NCBI RefSeq assembly: GCF_000986795.1
Contig: NZ_LAYZ01000002.1
Span: 248,001 to 312,000 of the forward strand
Length of the DNA: 64,000 nt
Source of the DNA: Salinicoccus sediminis
Lineage (GTDB): Bacteria; Bacillota; Bacilli; Staphylococcales; Salinicoccaceae
Reading direction: 5' to 3'
Below the pieces are notes generated by a model. That model had not been told where the DNA came from. It was given only the letters and a program-made list of their open reading frames with translations, and did no database searches. Positions 61,602-64,000 of the stretch are shown here, in pieces. A program made the position numbers and the translations under genes. Numbering within the stretch: position 1 is the first letter of the stretch; every line of letters starts with the position of its first letter.

Positions 61602-62507
61602 ATGGAACTATTGATGATTGTACTGCCGGTGTTCCTCATCTTCGGCATCGGCTACATCTCCCAGAAACTTTTGAAGATGGATATCAAATCGATATCGGCC
61701 ATGTCCCTGTACATACTGCTTCCTCTTCTGACATTCGATACGTTCTACCGCAATGAACTGACGGTGGACTATCTCTATCTGTTCATATTCTCTGTGTTCA
61801 TTACACTGATACTCATCGGAATCACCGTCCTCGCCGGATGGTTCATGAAATCCTCGAAAGAGGATGTTTCGGCCATTTTGCTCGGAACTTTGTTCCCCAA
61901 CAGCGGGAACTACGGTGCGCCGGTCATGCTTTTTGCGCTCGGTGCAGTGGCTTTCGACTATGCCATCGTACTGATGGTGCTGCACGGCTTCATTATCAGT
62001 ACAGTCGGCATCTTCATCGCATCGTTCGGCAGCGGGGGCACTATTTCCGTGAAAGATGCCATTTTGAGCATATTCAGGATACCGGTGATATACGGTGCCG
62101 CAGCAGGGCTGTTGTTCCAGCTGATGGGTATCACAATCGATGAAAAGCTGATGGACATCCTGCAGATGACGGGGAATGCCGCAATTCCGGTCGTCATGCT
62201 GATCCTCGGCATGCAGCTCGCCGAGATCAGGAAGGAGAATTTTGAACTGAGGAACATCAACGCTGTCGTCCTCATCCGTATGGTCGTTTCGCCGATTGCA
62301 GCGATGGTGCTCGTCATGTTCATGCCTGTGGACGAGACGATGAAGATGGTCTTCATCATACTGAACGCAATGCCTGTGGCCGCCAATTCCACGATGCTTG
62401 CTGTACAATTCAATGTAAAGCCGAATCTGGTATCATTCTCGACGCTGGTCACAACACTGCTGAGCCTTTTGACCATACCGTTCTTCCTGTACCTGATCGG
62501 CATATAG
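61602..62507 (+). CDS. AEC-family (auxin efflux carrier-like) transporter
   Basis: A membrane protein of 301 residues from ATG 61602, eight bases after AAAGGAAG; a TTG nine bases upstream is less well placed. About ten hydrophobic segments and AEC motifs are visible: PNSGNYGAPVMLFALG in the first half and MPVAANSTMLAVQFN in the second. Bacterial members export or import organic acids such as malate or malonate. It stands upstream of a damaged GntR regulator and aromatic degradation genes; co-function is possible but not shown. Confidence 0.87.
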   Translation: MELLMIVLPVFLIFGIGYISQKLLKMDIKSISAMSLYILLPLLTFDTFYRNELTVDYLYLFIFSVFITLILIGITVLAGWFMKSSKEDVSAILLGTLFPNSGNYGAPVMLFALGAVAFDYAIVLMVLHGFIISTVGIFIASFGSGGTISVKDAILSIFRIPVIYGAAAGLLFQLMGITIDEKLMDILQMTGNAAIPVVMLILGMQLAEIRKENFELRNINAVVLIRMVVSPIAAMVLVMFMPVDETMKMVFIILNAMPVAANSTMLAVQFNVKPNLVSFSTLVTTLLSLLTIPFFLYLIGI

Positions 62508-62508
62508 C

Positions 62509-62719
62509 ATGTTGTGGACCGCCCAGCGTAATATTTTCAGGACGCTGATCGATATAACCAGTGAGGTGACGTTTACAAACCAGTCTGAAATCATAGACCA
62601 GCATGTTGAGATTGTCGAAGCACAATGGCGGCGCAGGATGTGAAAAGAGCCCAGATGCTTCTCAGGAAACATCTGGAGGAAGCATGTGGGCACTGCTGCA
62701 ATGGGAAGAAACTACTTTA
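62509..62719 (+). pseudogene. C-terminal fragment of a GntR/FCD regulator, frameshifted
   Basis: The stretch encodes the end of an FCD effector domain: FRTLIDITSEVTFTNQSE and HVEIVEA in one frame, then, after a shift near 62625, QDVKRAQMLLRKHLEEA in another. The DNA-binding half is absent. FCD regulators often control catabolic operons, and the aldehyde dehydrogenase/aldolase genes start directly after it. Confidence 0.72.
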
Positions 62720-62735
62720 AAAGGGGATGTATCCA

Positions 62736-63633
62736 ATGACGAACGAAAAAATCAAATGTGCAATTATCGGGTCCGGCAATATCGGAAAAGACTTGATGAT
62801 CAAACTTTTAAGAAGTGAAAAGCTGGAAGTTACTGCCCTGATCGGCATAGATCCGGAATCTAACGGTTTGAAGCGGGCAGAAGAGAATGGACTTGTCGCA
62901 ATATCGAACGGAATAGACGGTCTTGTGGAGCGTCCGGAGCTTGCGGATATTGTGTATGAGGCGACTTCTGCAAAAGCGCACCTGCATAATGCGAAGATTT
63001 TAAAGGATCTCGGAAAGAAAGCGATCGACCTGACACCGGCGGCAGTCGGTCCGTTCCTTGTTCCATCAGTGAACCTGAAAGAGAGAGATCCCAAAGCTTG
63101 ATAATGTAAACATGGTCACCTGCGGCGGACAGGCGACGATTCCGATGGTCAAGGCAGTATCGGATGTACTGCCGGTCGGCTATGCCGAAATCGTAGCCTC
63201 AATATCAAGCAGAAGCGCAGGACCTGGGACAAGGCAGAATATCGACGAGTTCACTGTCACTACAGCCAATGCATTGAAAGAGGTCGGCGGGGCTAAAGAA
63301 TCGAAGGCGATCATCACTCTGAACCCGGCGGATCCTCCGATTCTGATGAGGAATACGATCCATGTACAGACTGCGGGTGATGCACAAGCACACGCCGGGG
63401 CGATAAAGGATTCACTGGAAAGGATGCTTGGAAAAGTACAGGGATATGTACCGGGCTACAGATTCAAAGCGGATCCGGTCATCAAAGGAAATATCGTTAC
63501 GGTATCTGTTGAAGTGGAAGGGAACGGGGATTTCCTGCCGGAATATGCAGGTAATCTAGACATCATAACTTCCGCAGCAGTCAGGACAGGGGGAAGTTAT
63601 GGCAGAGAACATGCTAAAGGAAGGAGTGGCTGA
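62736..63633 (+). pseudogene. mhpF: Acetaldehyde dehydrogenase (acylating), single frameshift
   Basis: The first part ([37 protein letters not shown]) is a normal NAD-binding N terminus. A one-base shift near 63090 creates a TGA at 63092, and the second part continues with [17 protein letters not shown] (catalytic Cys in VTCGGQA) and a complete C-terminal domain. It would convert acetaldehyde to acetyl-CoA in a complex with the aldolase encoded next. Only one base separates it from an intact gene, so a sequence error is quite possible. Confidence 0.85.
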
Positions 63634-64000
63634 ATGATGAGCAAAAAAGTGATTATCAATGATGTGACTTTAAGGGACGGAATGCATGCAATCCGGCACC
63701 AGTATTCAACAGATCAGATCGCCAGGCTGACACGGGCGATCGATGATTCAGGCGCAGACATCATCGAAGCGACATACGGAGACGGTCTGGGGGGCAGTTC
63801 CATCCAGTACGGTTTTTCAAAGGAATCCGAGGAGGACATCATCAAAACAGCAGTTGCCAATGCAGAGAATGCCAAAGTCGGTGTACTGCTGCTTCCGGGA
63901 ATCGGTGTGATCGAGCATCTTGAACGTGCACATGACTGGGGAGCGCGTGTCGCACGCGTGGCAACCCATTGTACAGAAGCGGATGTATCCGAACAGCACA
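63634..64000 (+). CDS. mhpE: 4-hydroxy-2-oxovalerate aldolase, N-terminal part
   Basis: The gene runs off the right edge. The 122 visible residues match the N terminus of DmpG/MhpE aldolases: VIINDVTLRDGMHAIRHQ (metal-binding DxxLRDG region), DIIEATYGDGLGGSS and THCTEADV. GGAAGGAG precedes the ATG and its start touches the stop of the upstream dehydrogenase. The pair forms the last two steps of catechol meta-cleavage, giving pyruvate and acetyl-CoA. More genes of this pathway are expected beyond the window. Confidence 0.9.
   Translation, partial: MMSKKVIINDVTLRDGMHAIRHQYSTDQIARLTRAIDDSGADIIEATYGDGLGGSSIQYGFSKESEEDIIKTAVANAENAKVGVLLLPGIGVIEHLERAHDWGARVARVATHCTEADVSEQH

Noticed and set aside
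1-64000. CRISPR arrays, tRNA and rRNA genes
   Set aside because: I found no regularly spaced direct repeats and no cloverleaf or rRNA-like segments.

Overview
The window looks like the chromosome of a salt-tolerant member of the Staphylococcaceae, most likely Salinicoccus or a close relative. Glutamine synthetase, MhqR, IruO and the S-box RNAs are of staphylococcal/Firmicute type, ribosome binding sites are strong AAAGGAGG types, and base composition is near 50% GC, higher than Staphylococcus. This assignment is an inference from protein style, not from a marker gene. I see no rRNA, tRNA, CRISPR array or complete insertion sequence.

Layout. 0-2.8 kb (minus): a partial DUF5996 gene, then a two-protein membrane module (DUF3100 plus a small partner) with an M20 amidohydrolase. 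2.9-10.4 kb: a clearly AT-rich defence island holding Vsr, a MutH/Sau3AI-type endonuclease, an M.Sau3AI-like cytosine methyltransferase and, after a terminator, a four-gene operon (78-aa protein, GHKL ATPase, two proteins of unknown function). 10.5-23.7 kb: a hydroxyproline (or D-proline-type amino acid) catabolic cluster. It holds an aldehyde dehydrogenase, XRE-cupin regulator, M24 peptidase, three-part FAD/Fe-S dehydrogenase, a second FAD oxidoreductase, a proline-racemase-family epimerase with a degenerate paralogue, an NhaC-type carrier and a DHDPS-family deaminase. Inside it lie a sigma-54 activator with an intact GAFTGA loop and a sigma-54 (rpoN) gene. Two near-identical -24-type promoter motifs sit before the two dehydrogenase operons.

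23.8-31.7 kb: an acyl-CoA dehydrogenase-like gene and a decaying stretch. The amino-acid ABC operon has two in-frame stops in its ATPase and a frameshift in its lipoprotein signal. There are also fragments of an MFS transporter, a possible XylR-type activator, a flavin reductase and a RibF-like enzyme. 31.7-36.2 kb: two type I glutamine synthetases flanking a GNAT gene and a hypothetical gene. 36.4-40.5 kb: an MhqR quinone-stress regulon with a recognisable operator. 41-45 kb: an S-box riboswitch controlling a flavin monooxygenase, a sodium symporter and a 33-aa membrane peptide. 45-50.7 kb: SolA-type oxidase, LysR regulator, AbgT transporter, M20 hydrolase, a broken hpaG-like fragment and an intact hpaF. 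50.7-54 kb: an S-box-controlled NhaC-family carrier (MetT-like) and an NSS-family transporter preceded by a leader peptide and an attenuator-like RNA. 54-58.9 kb: IruO and a siderophore ABC operon diverging from a Fur box. 59-64 kb: CorA, a membrane-anchored metalloprotease, an AEC carrier, a broken GntR/FCD regulator, a frameshifted acetaldehyde dehydrogenase and the start of 4-hydroxy-2-oxovalerate aldolase.

The strongest leads are the ATPase operon attached to the Sau3AI-like restriction system, the self-contained sigma-54 circuit for hydroxyproline use, and the apparent leader-peptide attenuator of the NSS transporter. Several genes carry indels or stops, so read-level confirmation is needed before calling decay.
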